From assembly GCF_023017165.1 (NCBI RefSeq), contig NZ_JALKBW010000001.1:558001-622000 (forward strand): a stretch of 64,000 nt of DNA. Direction: 5' to 3'. The notes under the pieces were generated by a model, which was not told the DNA's origin, searched no databases, and saw only the letters and a program-made list of their open reading frames with translations. Positions 11,167-23,400 of this stretch are shown piece after piece (position 1 is the stretch's first letter; each line of letters opens with the position of its first letter). The position numbers and the translations under genes were made by a program. The DNA comes from Gordonia alkaliphila. GTDB taxonomy: Bacteria; Actinomycetota; Actinomycetes; Mycobacteriales; Mycobacteriaceae.

Positions 11167-14100
11167 CCCGCTACCGCATCAGCGACCGACACCACCGCAG
11201 GAAGCCCCACAGAACGGCCCCACTCACGCCCGACCTCAGCAACTACCTCAGCCTCAGCCAGCACCGCCACATCACCCACCGGCACACCCGGATCGGCAGT
11301 CAGCGCATCGAGTAACGCCGCAAATCGGTCGCCCAGCCACTCCGCGGTCGACTCGTCGAACAGGTCCGTTGCGACGATCACCGAGCCCGACCAATCCCGG
11401 CCGGCCGGTGCGGATTGAACGTTGAAGGCCACATCCAGCTGGGCCGGAATCACCGGCGCCTCGAGTGGCGCCGCCGAAATTCCTGCGATCTCCACACCTG
11501 CCTGCGACGCCGAGGCACCTGGATCGAACGACAGCATCACCTGCGCCAGCGGATCGAACGCCTGCGACCGCACCGGATCGACCGCCTCGACCACCGAGTC
11601 GAACGGCACATCCTGATGGGCCAGCGCCGCCAGATCCGTCTCCCGGACCTGAGCAAGCAATTCAGCAAAACTCATAGACGAATCGACCCGAGCACGCAAC
11701 ACCAAGGTGTTCACGAACATGCCCACCAACGCATCCAGCTCAGCCTGACCGCGACCGGCCACTGGCGTCGCAACCGCGATATCGTCGGTCGCCGACAACC
11801 GCGCCAGCAGCACCGACAACGCCGCATGCACCACCATGAACGGCGTCGCGCCGGCGGCCTGGCTCACCTCCAGAATCCGGGTCCCCACCTGCGCCGGAAC
11901 CGAGAAGCCGACCTGAACGCCCCGGTGTGAGGCGATCGCCGGACGCGGGCGGTCCATCGGCAGATCCAGCACATCCGGCAGCCCGGCCAGCGCCTCACGC
12001 CAGTACGCCAGCTGGCGACCGAGCACCGAATCGGCATCCTCGGGCGCACCCAAGACCTCGCGCTGCCACAACGCGAAATCAGCGAACTGCACCGGCAACG
12101 GCGCGAACACCGGTGCCTCACCCGCTGCGCGCGCGACGTATGCGGTCAGCACATCGGTCACCAACGGCAGCATCGACTCACCGTCAGCACCGATATGGTG
12201 CGCCACCACCGCAAACAAGTAGTCGTCACCGTCGCGGCAGATCACCGCGCGAATCGGCCACTGCGCCGCGAGATCGAAGCCGGCAGCGGCCGCCTCCCCG
12301 AACAACTCCACCGAAGGGGTCTCGACCCACACCAGATCCGCATCCACCGATGACTCGGGAGCGATCACCTGAACCGGGACCCCGTCGACGTCGGGGAAAC
12401 TCGTCCGCAAAACCTCATGCCGGCGGACCACATCAGCCACCGACGCCCGCAACGCCTCAACATTCACATCACCGGACAGCCGCAGCACAGCCGGAATGTT
12501 GTACGTCGGAGCATCCGGCTCCAACCGGTTGATGAACCACATCCGCCGCTGAGCAAACGACAGCGGAATCGTCTGCGGTCGCGGATCGACCTTGACTACC
12601 GGCGGCAACGCTGGTGCCCGGTCAGCCACCACCGCAACGAGTTCCCGCACCGACGGCGCGTCGAACACATCCCGCACCGAGAACTCGACCCCGAGCACCT
12701 CCCCGGCGCGCGCTGCAAGGCGCATCGCCGAGAGCGAGTTGCCACCCAGATCGAAGAACGACTCGGCGACGCTCACCCGCTCGACACCCAGTACGTCGGC
12801 GAACACCGCCGCGACCGCGGTCTCAGCGTCACCGGATGGCGCGACGTATTCGGCTTCCAGCGCGCCGAACTCCGGCGCCGGCAACGATCTGCGATCGATC
12901 TTGCCCGCCGTGTTCAACGCGATATCGTCGACGACCATCCACACCGTCGGCACCATGTACCCCGGCAACGCGGCAGCCGCCGACGCCTTCACCGCCTCCA
13001 GATCCAGCATTTCGCCCGGACCGGCACACACATAACCGACCAGATGCTCGCCACCGTCCGGCGACGATGCGACCGTCGCCGCCGTCAGCACCACACCCGG
13101 CGCAGCCGCCAAAACAGCCTCGATCTCACCCAACTCGATCCGCTGACCACGCAACTTCACCTGGAAGTCCGTACGCCCCAAATACTCCAGCGAACCGTCG
13201 CTGAGTCTGCGCACCAAATCACCCGTGCGATACAGCCGCCCACCCGGCGCCCCAAACGGATCAGCGACAAACCGCTCAGCAGTCAGATCCGCGCGCATGG
13301 CATAACCACGCGCCAACTGCACACCACCCAAATACAACTCACCCGGCACCCCCGCAGGCACCCGCTGCAACCGCGAATCCAACACCACCGCCGACGAATT
13401 CCACACCGGCACACCGATCGGCACCGTCGGATCATCAGCGTGGACTTCACCGATCGACCGATAGGTGATCTCCACCGCAGCCTCGGTCGGACCGTACAAG
13501 TTGTAGAACAACGCCTCCGGCCACACCCGACGCGTCGACGCCGCCACCGCAGGCGGCAACGCCTCACCCGACGTCGACACGATCCGCACCGACCTCAGCG
13601 CTGCCAGCTGCGACTGCGGAACCACATCCAGGAACGCCGACAGAATCGACGGCACGAAATGCACCATCGTCGCGCCGGTGCGCGCGATCTCCGAAGCCAC
13701 ATACACCGGCTCCAGATGCCCACCCTGCTTGAGCACCACCAGCGACGCGCCCACCATCAACGGCGCGAACAACTCCGGCACCGAACAATCAAACGTGTAC
13801 GGCGTCTTCTGCAGCACCACATCGCTGCCATCGATCGGCAACTCATCCAAACCCCACCACAATCGGTTCAGCACCGCACGATGCGTCAGCGTCACACCCT
13901 TCGGCCGACCGGTCGACCCCGAAGTGAACAACGTGTACACGGCCGAGTCGCGGCGCAACGGCATCAGCCGATCGGTATCGGTGACCCGCGCCGCCCGCGG
14001 CGCGGCATGATCGATGTCGATGGAGGCGTCTACCGCGACCGACCCGATGCCGGCGCCAGCCGCGGCCGCCACCGCTCCCGCCGCCGCCGCACGATCGGAG

Positions 14101-17100
14101 ATCAGCAACAGCTTGGCCTGCGAGGTCTCCAGCATGTACTCCGCACGGTCAGCGGGAGTGTCGAGATCGATCGGAACGTACTGGCCGCCCGCGGTGATCA
14201 CCGCATGTACCGCGACCATCATCTCCACCGACCTCGGCAGGCACAACGCCACCGAGGTCTCCGGGCCCACGCCCGCATCGATCAGGGTTCGGGCGAGGAG
14301 ATTGACCCGTGCGGCGAACTCGCCGTAAACGACCTCCCGATCGCCGGCCACCAGTGCCACCGCGTCCGGCGTCTGCTGTGCCTGATCGGCCAGCGCATCG
14401 GCGACGGTCACGGCCGCCGGGACCTGGTGGCGCATTCCGCGTTCGAGTACCGCGATGGCATCGCTGTCGTCGGGGCCGAGTAGCTGGACCTCGTCGAGGG
14501 GGACGTCGGGGTGGCCCGCGGTGAACCGCAGGATTTGCGTAAGAACCCGGGTGAATTCAGCGACCTGCGCTTCGTCGAACACCGACGGCAGGTATTTCAG
14601 GCGGAGCATCACCTGGTCGCCGATCTCTGCCGTGACCAGGGTGAGCGGGAAGTGAGTCGCGTCGCGGCCCGACACTCCATGCAAGGCCAGGTCACCCAGC
14701 GGCGCCTCGACGATGGAGTCGGTGTCGACCGGATACGACTCATGAATAGCCAAGGTGTCGAAGTCGAGCGCATGGCGCGACGCCGACGCGATCACCGGCA
14801 GACCCACCGCCTGGTGATCGAGCAGCCGCGCCTTGTCCCGGTACAGCGTCTGGACGACATCGGCGAACGACGCCGACGGATCGAGATCGACGACCACCGG
14901 CAGGGTGTTGATGAACAGACCCACCATGGATTCCACACCCGGTACGTCAGCGGGCCGTCCGGCGACCGTCTCGCCGAAGGTGACTACCTGGCGGCCCGTC
15001 ACCCGGGAGAGCAACAGCCCCCACGCTCCCTGCAGCAGGATCGCCAGTGTGACCCCCGCCCTGCGAGCGAACGCGGACAGCTCCCGGGTGAGTTCCGGAT
15101 CGAGCAGGACCTCGTTGTCCTGCGGCACCGAATCGGTCTTGGCGAGCGCTGTTCCGGCGAGACGCGTGGGACCGTCGACCGGGGTCAGCACCTCTGCCCA
15201 GGCGTCCAGCGCCTGCCGCAGATCCGCGGCAGCCACCGTGCGCGCATGGTCACCGAAGTCGTACTCGTGCGCCGGTGTCACGGGGTTCCCGGTCGCATAC
15301 AGCGCAAGGAGGTCAGCTAGCACCAGCGGCCCTGACCAGCCGTCGAACAGGATGTGGTGGTTGGTGACCACCACATCGGTGCCGAAGTCGTGCTCGACCA
15401 CCGCGGCCCGCATCAGCGGCGGTGCGGCGAGGTCGAAGGGCTGGACCCGTTCGGAATCCATGATCGCCCGGACCTGTTCGGCGACCTCGTCCCCGGCCAC
15501 TCCGTGCAGGTTCACCGTGCGGATCGGGCTCTTCACCTGGTCGGGGACCACAGCGACCACCGCGCCGCTCTCGCACTGCACGTACGCCGAGCGCAGCACG
15601 CTGTGGTGCTTCATCAGCGACGCGAATGCCTCATCGAGTTTCGCGAGGTCGAGCGCTCCGGAGAACTGCAACCGTGCCTGCGTGAGGTAGACGTCGATCT
15701 CATCGGCACCGACGACCCGCGCCTGGTAGTACATGCCTGCTTGCAGCGGGGTGAGCGGCCAGACCGCTGCGCCCGGATACTGCGCCGCGAGGTCGTCGAG
15801 ATCGGCCTGGGTCACTCCGGTGCCCGGCACATCCGACGGCGACAGACCGACAGCTGTACCGTCGGCCGCGGCGATCGCCGCCTCGACCTCGGCGGTCCAG
15901 CGATCGGCGATGTCCTGAACGTGCGAGGACGAAATCACCGACTCGGGGAAACGGATACTGGCAGCGATCACCGGTCCGGCGGCACCGGCGACGGTGCTGG
16001 CATTGATCGCCAGTACGCCGGTCTCGGTCATGCCGCCAGCACCACCCGGCAGGCTCGGACCGGCCGCGGGCAGCAGCAGATCGTCTGCGACGAACTCGGC
16101 GTCGGAGGAGGTGGCGGCGTCGACGGCGACGCCGCGGCCACCCAGGTAGTTGAACGCGACCGAAGGCAACGGCCGAGCGCTGAGCTCGGTGTCACCGCCG
16201 TAGCGGAGCAGCCCGAAACCGATGCCGTGCTGGGGCTGCCCCAACCGGGCTTCCTTCGCGGCCTTGACCGCATGGACGATGTCCTCGGCGGGGTCGATCA
16301 GCATCGGAGCGATGGTGGTGAACCAGCCCACGGTCCGCGACAGGTCGCTGCGCCGCGGATTCGGACCGGACTCCAGCACGTCCTCGTAGCGGCCGTGGCC
16401 CTCGCTCATCACCGTGACGGGTGCGTCGTCGTCGATGCCGGTGTCGCGCTGCCACGAGCGGACGGCGCGGGCAAGTGCCGCGAGCAGCACGTCGGTGAGC
16501 GTCCCACCGAACGCCAGCGGCGCGTCGCTGAGCAGCCGTTCGGTGAGGTCCGCCGGGATCTGATGCGCCAGCAACGTCGACTCGCCAATCAGCGTCTGCG
16601 GAGCAGGCTCTTCCCTGAACCTGGTGGGCTGCTCGGGTGACTGCTGCAGCCAGTAATCGAGTTCGCCCGCATGCTCGTCGCGCCGGGCGTCGAGGGCGGC
16701 GAACCAGGCGCGCTCGGAGGTCGCTTCGGCCCGCAACGAGATCGGCTCCCCGGCCGCGACCTGGGCGGCCGCCGTCGCGAGGTCTTCGATGAGAATCGGC
16801 CAGGAGACCGCATCCACCGCCAGATGATGAACGACGAGGACGAGACGCTTCGCGCCGTCGGCGAAGCGGACCAGTACCGCCTGCACCTGCTGTGCTGCGG
16901 CCGGGTCGAGTCGTCCTTCGGCATGGGCGTAGGCGTCGAGGATCTGCGCACTGTAGTCCGCGGAGTCCGCGGCGATCTCGACGTCACGCTCGGTGAGCGC
17001 GGCCTCGGCGTCGAACGGTTCGCCCGCGACCAGTGTCCACCGGTCCTCGGTCCGGCTCAGTCGCGCACTGAGCATCGGGTGGGCGGCGACGACCGCCGCC

Positions 17101-19082
17101 AGGATCTCCCGGACCTGGAAGGTGTCCAGGCCGGCGGGGACCGCGAACAGGTTCGCTTGGTTGAAGTCGGCGAACGCGGCGGGATCGCCCGACGACGATT
17201 CGATCATCCACGCGGCGATGGGCGGGAGCGCCACCTCGCCGGTACCGCCGCCGCTCGGCTCCTCCAGCGCGGGCACCGCGTCGGCATCGGCTTCCACGGC
17301 GCGGAGGATCTCGCGGACAGTCTTGTACTGGAAGACGTCCCGCGGCGAGACCGGCAGACCGGCTGCCTTGGCCGCCGACGAGACCTGAATTGACATGATC
17401 GAATCGCCGCCGAGCGCGAAGAACGACTCGGTGACGCCGAACTGTTCCACGCCGAGCAGGCCACCGATGATCGAGGCCAGGGTGCGTTCACCGTCGGTCT
17501 CCGGTGCGACGTACGCGGCGCGCGCGGAGCCGGCCTCCGGGTTGGGCAGTGCCGTGCGGTCGAGCTTGCCGGCGGGCGTCAGCGGGATCTCGTCGATGGC
17601 GAACAGCTGCGACGGGATCATGTGGGCCGCGAGCCGGTCGGCGATGTCCACCGCGACGGCGTCGACGTCGACGCTCTCCCCCGGCCGGGAAACCAGATAA
17701 GCGACGAGTTGGGTGTGCTTGCGCCCGCCCTGCTCCACGTCGTGGCCGACGACCACGGCCTGCGCGACGCCGGACTGCTCTTCGAGGACGGCCTCGATCT
17801 CGCCGAGTTCGACGCGCTGGCCGTTGATCTTGACCTGGTGATCGGCACGACCGGCGAATTCCAGGTCGCCCTTGACCACGCGCACGAGGTCGCCGGTGGC
17901 GTACATCCGGTCGCCCGGTTCACCGAACGGGTCGGCGACGAAGCTGGTCGCGGTCAGGTCCGGACGACCGAGGTAACCGCGGGCCAGACCGGCGGCAGAG
18001 AGATAGAGCTCACCCACCACGCCGTCGGGCACCTGGTGCAGACGGGGATCGAGGACGCGCGCGGTGAAGCCGATGACGGCACGGCCGATCGTGACCGGCT
18101 TGCGCGGCATCATGCGGGCGCGGGTGGCCCACACCGTGGTCTCAGAAGGACCGTAGAAGTTCCACAGCCGACGGCCCCGAGCGGCCCAGCGCTCGACAAG
18201 TTCCGGCGGGCACGCCTCGCCGGCGGTGGCGAGGTTGCGGATGAGCTCACTGCGCTCGGGGTCGAGGGTGGCCAGCACCGACGGCGTGATGACCAGATCG
18301 GTCACTTCACCGCGCTCAAGCACCGAGTCGAGGGCTTCACCCGCGTAGTCGGCGTGCGGCGCGATCACCAGCGTGTGCCCGGCGGTGATCGCCCAGGCCA
18401 TCTCGAAGAACGAGGCGTCGAAGCTCGGTGAGGCGACGTGCAGAATCCGGGTGTCGGGATCGTCCTCGACCGATCCGGTGACCTTGCGATAGTTGGCGAC
18501 GAGGTCGGCGATACCCGTATTCGATACCGCGACGCCTTTGGGGCGCCCCGTCGATCCGGACGTGTAGATCAGATAGGCCAGGCTCTCCAGGTACACGGTG
18601 CCGTTGCGCTCGGCGTCGGCGATGTCCTCTCCGGAATCGGCCTCACCCTCCAGGTCCGCCAGGCCGATCCAGGTGCAGTCGGTCTCCCCCAGCCGGTCTC
18701 TGGTGTCGGGGAGGGTCACGCCGAATTCCACCGCCGAGTCGTCGAGCATGTAGGCGATGCGCTCGTCGGGGTAGGCGGGGTCGATCGACAGGTAGGCGGC
18801 CCCGGACTTGACGATGCCCCACACCGCGATAACCGATTCGATGGAACGTTCCATGCCGACAGCGACCACGTCGCCGGGGCGGACGCCGCGCCGCAGCAGA
18901 GCCCGCGCGATCCGGTTGGTCCGAGCCTCGAACTCGCCGTACCGGACCTCGATGTCTCCGCTGATCAGCGCGGGGTGATGCTCATCGAGCTCGCGCCCGG
19001 CCAGGATGTCGAGCAACGTGCCGGTGTCGACGCGTCCTCCCTGAACGACGGCACGGTCGCGCGAGGTCCCTCTCTCAGACAC
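10119..19082 (-). CDS. NRPS-4 segment 1: A1-T1-E-C2-A2-T2-C3-A3(start), ends at a frameshift
   Basis: The N-terminal 2980 or so residues of the fourth synthetase. It starts at GTG 19082 ([10 protein letters not shown]), with AGAGG 6 bases upstream. A1 is complete at its N-terminus ([20 protein letters not shown]) and has intact A3 [11 protein letters not shown]; its pocket reads D-A-F-V-A-A-F-V-W, which I cannot assign. T1 is of the GGDS form (Ser codon 17400-17402). It is followed by E ([10 protein letters not shown] near 16820, [10 protein letters not shown] near 16400) and C2 of the D-accepting type ([11 protein letters not shown] near 15350). A2 reads D-C-P-H-S-S-L-V-E and A3 reads D-C-P-H-S-T-L-I-E. 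The frame ends with VPAGGAG and TGA at 10119 because a C run at 10129-10134 has six bases where the near-identical copy at 49.56 kb has five. The NRPS reading continues without loss in the next frame to base 1, so this is one gene broken by one inserted base. Confidence 0.92.
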   Translation of the reverse strand: MSERGTSRDRAVVQGGRVDTGTLLDILAGRELDEHHPALISGDIEVRYGEFEARTNRIARALLRRGVRPGDVVAVGMERSIESVIAVWGIVKSGAAYLSIDPAYPDERIAYMLDDSAVEFGVTLPDTRDRLGETDCTWIGLADLEGEADSGEDIADAERNGTVYLESLAYLIYTSGSTGRPKGVAVSNTGIADLVANYRKVTGSVEDDPDTRILHVASPSFDASFFEMAWAITAGHTLVIAPHADYAGEALDSVLERGEVTDLVITPSVLATLDPERSELIRNLATAGEACPPELVERWAARGRRLWNFYGPSETTVWATRARMMPRKPVTIGRAVIGFTARVLDPRLHQVPDGVVGELYLSAAGLARGYLGRPDLTATSFVADPFGEPGDRMYATGDLVRVVKGDLEFAGRADHQVKINGQRVELGEIEAVLEEQSGVAQAVVVGHDVEQGGRKHTQLVAYLVSRPGESVDVDAVAVDIADRLAAHMIPSQLFAIDEIPLTPAGKLDRTALPNPEAGSARAAYVAPETDGERTLASIIGGLLGVEQFGVTESFFALGGDSIMSIQVSSAAKAAGLPVSPRDVFQYKTVREILRAVEADADAVPALEEPSGGGTGEVALPPIAAWMIESSSGDPAAFADFNQANLFAVPAGLDTFQVREILAAVVAAHPMLSARLSRTEDRWTLVAGEPFDAEAALTERDVEIAADSADYSAQILDAYAHAEGRLDPAAAQQVQAVLVRFADGAKRLVLVVHHLAVDAVSWPILIEDLATAAAQVAAGEPISLRAEATSERAWFAALDARRDEHAGELDYWLQQSPEQPTRFREEPAPQTLIGESTLLAHQIPADLTERLLSDAPLAFGGTLTDVLLAALARAVRSWQRDTGIDDDAPVTVMSEGHGRYEDVLESGPNPRRSDLSRTVGWFTTIAPMLIDPAEDIVHAVKAAKEARLGQPQHGIGFGLLRYGGDTELSARPLPSVAFNYLGGRGVAVDAATSSDAEFVADDLLLPAAGPSLPGGAGGMTETGVLAINASTVAGAAGPVIAASIRFPESVISSSHVQDIADRWTAEVEAAIAAADGTAVGLSPSDVPGTGVTQADLDDLAAQYPGAAVWPLTPLQAGMYYQARVVGADEIDVYLTQARLQFSGALDLAKLDEAFASLMKHHSVLRSAYVQCESGAVVAVVPDQVKSPIRTVNLHGVAGDEVAEQVRAIMDSERVQPFDLAAPPLMRAAVVEHDFGTDVVVTNHHILFDGWSGPLVLADLLALYATGNPVTPAHEYDFGDHARTVAAADLRQALDAWAEVLTPVDGPTRLAGTALAKTDSVPQDNEVLLDPELTRELSAFARRAGVTLAILLQGAWGLLLSRVTGRQVVTFGETVAGRPADVPGVESMVGLFINTLPVVVDLDPSASFADVVQTLYRDKARLLDHQAVGLPVIASASRHALDFDTLAIHESYPVDTDSIVEAPLGDLALHGVSGRDATHFPLTLVTAEIGDQVMLRLKYLPSVFDEAQVAEFTRVLTQILRFTAGHPDVPLDEVQLLGPDDSDAIAVLERGMRHQVPAAVTVADALADQAQQTPDAVALVAGDREVVYGEFAARVNLLARTLIDAGVGPETSVALCLPRSVEMMVAVHAVITAGGQYVPIDLDTPADRAEYMLETSQAKLLLISDRAAAAGAVAAAAGAGIGSVAVDASIDIDHAAPRAARVTDTDRLMPLRRDSAVYTLFTSGSTGRPKGVTLTHRAVLNRLWWGLDELPIDGSDVVLQKTPYTFDCSVPELFAPLMVGASLVVLKQGGHLEPVYVASEIARTGATMVHFVPSILSAFLDVVPQSQLAALRSVRIVSTSGEALPPAVAASTRRVWPEALFYNLYGPTEAAVEITYRSIGEVHADDPTVPIGVPVWNSSAVVLDSRLQRVPAGVPGELYLGGVQLARGYAMRADLTAERFVADPFGAPGGRLYRTGDLVRRLSDGSLEYLGRTDFQVKLRGQRIELGEIEAVLAAAPGVVLTAATVASSPDGGEHLVGYVCAGPGEMLDLEAVKASAAAALPGYMVPTVWMVVDDIALNTAGKIDRRSLPAPEFGALEAEYVAPSGDAETAVAAVFADVLGVERVSVAESFFDLGGNSLSAMRLAARAGEVLGVEFSVRDVFDAPSVRELVAVVADRAPALPPVVKVDPRPQTIPLSFAQRRMWFINRLEPDAPTYNIPAVLRLSGDVNVEALRASVADVVRRHEVLRTSFPDVDGVPVQVIAPESSVDADLVWVETPSVELFGEAAAAGFDLAAQWPIRAVICRDGDDYLFAVVAHHIGADGESMLPLVTDVLTAYVARAAGEAPVFAPLPVQFADFALWQREVLGAPEDADSVLGRQLAYWREALAGLPDVLDLPMDRPRPAIASHRGVQVGFSVPAQVGTRILEVSQAAGATPFMVVHAALSVLLARLSATDDIAVATPVAGRGQAELDALVGMFVNTLVLRARVDSSMSFAELLAQVRETDLAALAHQDVPFDSVVEAVDPVRSQAFDPLAQVMLSFDPGASASQAGVEIAGISAAPLEAPVIPAQLDVAFNVQSAPAGRDWSGSVIVATDLFDESTAEWLGDRFAALLDALTADPGVPVGDVAVLAEAEVVAEVGREWGRSVGLPAVVSVADAVAGQVVRTPEATALVFGEREVSYGEFGARVNVFARELIAAGVGPEVSVAVAVPRSVEMMVAVHAVVAAGGQYVPVDLGTPADRVEYMLTTAQASLLLVSDRSLVGDALAAAEAAGVPVREVDASVPVEADSAAAAPVTDGDRLVPLRADSAVYTLFTSGSTGMPKGVTLTHEAVLNRFWWGLDELPIDGSDVVVQKTPYTFDCSVPELFAPLMVGASLVVLKQGGHLEPVYVAEEIVRTQATMVHFVPSMLSVFLDVVPRALLDSLSSVRIVSTTGEALPPAVAAPTRDVWPEALFYNLYGPTEAAIEITYQRIGQVSAEDPTVPIGVPVWNSSAVVLDGRLHRVPAGGAG
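10129..10134 (-). other. 1-base insertion frameshift in NRPS-4 A3
   Basis: Six Cs on the plus strand; the paralogous site at 49561-49566 has five. The upstream frame ends at TGA 10119 and the NRPS reading continues in the next frame. Confidence 0.93.
12630..15780 (-). other. NRPS-4 module 2: C(D-accepting)-A-T, pocket DCPHSSLVE
   Basis: C domain with [13 protein letters not shown] near 15745, HHILFDGWS near 15350 and [13 protein letters not shown] near 14910; A domain with FDCSVPEL near 13785, [10 protein letters not shown] and [11 protein letters not shown] near 13480; T Ser codon 12735-12737 ([12 protein letters not shown]). Confidence 0.88.
15790..19082 (-). other. NRPS-4 module 1: A1-T1-E, pocket DAFVAAFVW, predicted D-residue
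   Basis: A domain with FDASFFEM near 18405, [18 protein letters not shown] and [11 protein letters not shown] near 18150; T domain GGDS (Ser codon 17400-17402); E domain about 17230 to 15850 with [30 protein letters not shown] and FNYLGG near 16150. The substrate cannot be assigned by eye. Confidence 0.88.
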
Positions 19083-19242
19083 TACTTTCCTCTCATCCGG
19101 CTCGGCGCCGCTTAACTCGTCACTGCGCAGCAGCGCACCTCTGCTGCCCGCACCGGCTCATTCCCGCTGAGCGCAAACTTCAAGAATACTGCGGCTCCCA
19201 CGGCCGAAACAGTCGGTCGAACGTCTGCTTCTTCCCGGCGGG
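19083..19242 (-). other. 160-base intergenic gap between NRPS-3 and NRPS-4
   Basis: This is the only real gap in the window. It holds the NRPS-4 ribosome site, a small inverted repeat TGCGC-TGCT-GCGCA (19124-19137) and a TATTCT sequence (19183-19188) that could be a -10 element but has no convincing -35. No terminator with a U-tract is visible, so read-through from NRPS-3 is likely. Confidence 0.5.
19089..19093 (-). promoter_or_regulatory. Ribosome binding site of NRPS-4
   Basis: AGAGG on the minus strand, 6 bases before GTG 19082. Confidence 0.65.
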
Positions 19243-20430
19243 TCACCCTTCCGTTGCGTCTGTGACGATCAGAAGGTCCCCCTTCACATATCGCGCCCGG
19301 TCGCCGGTTCGATACATCCGGGCCCCCGGCTCACCGAGCGGGTCGGCCACGAGCCGGGCCGAAGTGCTCCCCGGAGCGTGCGCAACGCCGCGCGCCAGAC
19401 CGTCCGTCACGACGTAGAGTTCACCGACCTCACCGTCGGTCACCGGTGCCAGAGCGTCATCGAGCAACCGCACACCGACTCCCTCGATCGGGCGGCCCGA
19501 GGTGATCGCTTCACCTGCCGTCAGCCGGGCCCTGGTCGCATATCCGGGCAGGCCGGTGGCGTCGTAGACGCTGAACAGCTTGCGCCCGCGCGCGGACCAC
19601 TCCTCGACGAGCTCGTCCGAGCACCCTTCCCCGCTGAACACCAGGGTGCGGACGTACTCGCCGCTGTCCGGATCGACGCCGTCGAGGTCCGACGGGGACA
19701 CCAGCAGATCGGTGACCTCTTCGGTCTCGAGGACCTCGCCGAGGTCGTCGCCCGATTCGCTGCCGTCCGGAACGATCACCAGCGTGTGACCCATGGTGAT
19801 CGCCCAGGCCGTCTCGACGAAGGACCGGCCGGAATCCGGTCGCGCGAGGTGCAGAATCCGGGTGTCGGGGTCGTCCTCCAGCGAGCCGGTCACCTTCCCG
19901 AACGCTTCGACGAGATCTGCCATGCTCGCCTGCGTCATCGCCACCGGCCCGGTCTCCCCCGCCGCTGCCAGGTAAACCAGATTCGCCAGACGTACCGATC
20001 CGTTGCGCTCCGCGTCGCTGATCGGATCATCGGACTCGGCTTCGCCGGCCAGCTCATCGAGGTCGAGCCAGGCGCCGTCGCTGAGACCTGCCGCATCCGC
20101 GTCGGCGGACCGGGTGACAGCGAGTCGGGCCGGCCGATCGCCGAGGAGCTCGGCGAGATGGTCCGGGCGCTCCGGATCGACTGCGACGGACGCGGCACCC
20201 GCCTTGACGACGCCCCACATCGCAACGACCGATTCGATCGACCGGCGCATGCCGATGGCGACCACGTCGTCGGCTGTGATGCCGCGGGCGAGCAGCGCCC
20301 GCGCGACCCGGTTGGTCCGGGCCTCGAACTCGTCGTAGTCGACTTCTTCGCCGTCGCTGATCAGCGCCGGGTGGTACTCGTCGAGTTCGCGTCGGGCGAG
20401 GAGGTCGATAAGCGTGCCGTCCTCGACGTC
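19243..20430 (-). other. A*: truncated, decayed adenylation domain at the NRPS-3 C-terminus
   Basis: About 395 residues clearly related to the first A domain of NRPS-4; compare DLLARRELDEYHPALIS with [17 protein letters not shown]. The ATP-binding A3 motif is lost (LAAAGETGPVAMT where [11 protein letters not shown] is expected). A4 reads DSGRSFVE instead of FDAS, A5 reads VYDATGLPG instead of YGPSETT, and the domain stops after YRTGDRARYVKGDL without A8-A10 or a T domain. It should not activate any residue. The frame is open throughout and rich in Asp/Glu. Confidence 0.88.
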
Positions 20431-23400
20431 GCCTCCGGCACCGGCCGGCAGTTCAGGCCGCTTCCGCGCCGCCGGGACCTCGCGACGACCGACGATGTCG
20501 ATGTCGCCGATGGCGATGCGCTGATCGTTCACGATAGCGGTGAGGATCCGGCGGTAGGTTTCGGCGAAGCCCTCGACGGTGCGCTTGTCGTACAGCGCCG
20601 TCGAGTAGAGGAAGCCGACCGACATCGGAGTGTGCGGGGTGCGCCCCTCCGCGATCACCATCAGGTCGAACTTCGCCACGTATCCGGCGACGTCGACGGG
20701 CTCGGCCTGAATGCCGCCCACCGAGACAGGGCCGTCGACCTTCTGCTGTTCGGCGTAGGTGAAGGCCATCTGCGCGAGCGGCGAGTACGCCGTCGAACGC
20801 GGCGGCGCCAGCATCTCGACCAGTTCGTCGAACTGCACGTCGGCGTTGGCGAACGCGTCGAGAACGTCCTTACGCACCTCCCGCAGCAGATCGTCGACGC
20901 TGTGGCCGGGAGAGACGTCGGCGCGGAGCACCAGCGTGTTGACAAACATGCCGACCAGATCGTCGATCGCGGCACTGGTACGCCCAGCCGTCGGTGCCGC
21001 GACGACGGCGTCAGAGGTGGCGCCGAGTCGCGCGATCATCACGACGAGAGCCGCGTAGGTGACCATGAACGGAGTCACCCGATACACCCGGCACACTTCA
21101 TCGAGCTGCGCGACGAGGTCATCGTCGAGGGTCAGTCGAACCATATCGCCGCGGCTGTCGAAGATGTCGGGCCGCGGCCGGTCCATCGGCAGATCGGTGA
21201 CCTCCGGCAGTGCACGCAGTTTGTCGCGCCAGTACGCGGTCTCCCGGCCCAGCGGCGAGTCCGGATCGGTACCGTCGCCGAGCACGTCATGCTCCCAGAG
21301 CGCAAAGTCCGCATACTGCACAGACAGTTCCGGCTGCGCCGGCACCGCCGGATCGACCCGCCGCGCGTAGGCGGCGAGCACGTCCTTGAGCAGGACGGGC
21401 ATGGATTCGCCGTCGAAGGCGATGTGGTGTGCCACGATCGCTAGCTCGATGACCCCGTCGTCGCCGCGCCGGATCCGCCCGCGGATCGGGAGCTCGGTCG
21501 AGACGTCGAATCCGGTGGTCGCCGCGGTGGCCAGCTCTTCCAGGGAGTCCACCTCGGCCCAGTCGAAGCGCTCGCGCGCCTGCGCCGACGGCAGGATCTG
21601 CTGTTGCGGTGTGGCGCCCGTCGCCGGATAGATCGTCCGGAGCACCTCGTGGCGTTCCAGCGCATCGTGGATCGCCTCGACCAGCGCGTCGACGTCGACT
21701 GGCCCGGTGAGCCGCACAGCCATCGGAATGTTGTACGTCGGTGAGGTCGGATCGACCTGGTTGAGGTACCACATGCGCAGCTGCGCCCGGGAGAGCGGAA
21801 TCTCGTCGGGACGCGGATCTGCTGCGGCGACCGGCGCCAGTGCGGCCGTGCGCCCGGCGACTGCGGCAACGAGTTCACGCACCGAAGGAGCGTCGAACAC
21901 ATCGCGCACCGACACTTGCACGCCCAGCGCATCGCTGACGCGCGCGACCAGACGCATCGCGGCCAGCGAGTTACCGCCCGCGTCGAAGAACGACTCGGTC
22001 ACCGAGACCCGCTCGACGCCGAGCAGCTCGGCGTACACCGCCGCGACAGTCTCCTCGTCCGGCGTTGCGGGGGCCACATACTCCACCGCCTCGAACACCG
22101 GATCCGGCAGCGAACGACGATCCACCTTGCCCGCCGTGTTCAGCGGTATCTCCTCCAACGCCACCCACACTGTCGGCACCATGTACTCCGGCAGATGCTT
22201 CGCCAGCTCAACAGCGATCGCGTCCGTATCGACCGCCGCCGGCGCCACATAGCCGACAAGCTGATCACCCGCCGGGCCCTCGACCACGCGGGCCGCCGCA
22301 TGCACCACACCCTCGGCGCCGGCGAGCGCCGCCTCGACCTCACCGAGCTCCAGACGCTGACCACGCAACTTCACCTGGAAGTCGGTACGGCCCAGGTATT
22401 CGAGTTCGCCGGACGGACGACGCTTCACAAGGTCACCGGTGCGGTACAGACGCTCACCCGGAACCCCGAACGGATCGGCGATGAAGCGTTCGGCGGTCAG
22501 ATCCGGACGGGCTGCGTAGCCGCGCGCGGACTGCACACCACCCAAATACAGCTCACCGGGCACCCCATCAGGCACCGGATGCAGACGCGAATCAAGAACC
22601 AGCGCCGTCGTATTGGCCATCGGACGACCGATCGGAACCACATCACCCACAACGTCGAGCACCGCCGACATCGTGTACACCGCAGCCTCGGTCGGACCGA
22701 ACAGATTCACCACCTTCGCCTGCGGCACCCGACGACGGAAATCCTTCGCCACCGCCGGAGGCAGAGCCTCACCACCGGAGAACAACACCTGCAGGTTCGG
22801 CAGCAACGGCTCATCGCCGACGATGTCCAAGAAAGCAGCCAGCAGTGACGGGACGAACTGCACAACCGATACATCGGCAGCGTTCATCACATCGGCCAGA
22901 TACTGCGGATCACGTTCACCACCGGCGTCGGCGATCACCATCGTCTGACCGGCCACCAACGGCCAGAACAACTCGAGCACCGAGGCGTCAAAGGTGTGCG
23001 GGGTCTTGAACAGCAGTCGATGATCGCCGGCCGGAACGGTCTGGTCGAACCACGCCACGAAGTTGCGGACCGCACCGTGCGGAATGGTGACGCCCTTGGG
23101 CAGACCTGTCGAACCCGACGTGAACAACGTGTAGGCAGCGTCCGAAGCACGCAGAGGGGCACTGCGCTCGGCCGGATCCAGTGGCTTCGCCTCCGCCGGC
23201 AACTCGGTGGAGCAATCGACCTCCAGCACCGGCACATTCAGGCCCGCCACGAACTCGGGAACCTCGGCGCCGGCCACCACCAGCGCCGCCTGAACACCGG
23301 CCGTCGAGGCCACGTATTCGGCACGCTCGACCGGCGAATCGGTCGCGATCGGCACGTACTGTCCACCCGCGGCCATCACGGCATGGATCGCCGTCACCAG

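Larger units (their letters stand above)
9410..12620 (-). other. NRPS-4 module 3: C-A-T, pocket DCPHSTLIE, contains a frameshift
   Basis: C domain with [11 protein letters not shown] near 12545 and [10 protein letters not shown] near 12190; A domain with FDCSVPEL near 10570 and [11 protein letters not shown] near 10265; T Ser codon 9515-9517. The 1-base insertion at 10129-10134 falls between A5 and A6 of this A domain. Confidence 0.88.
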
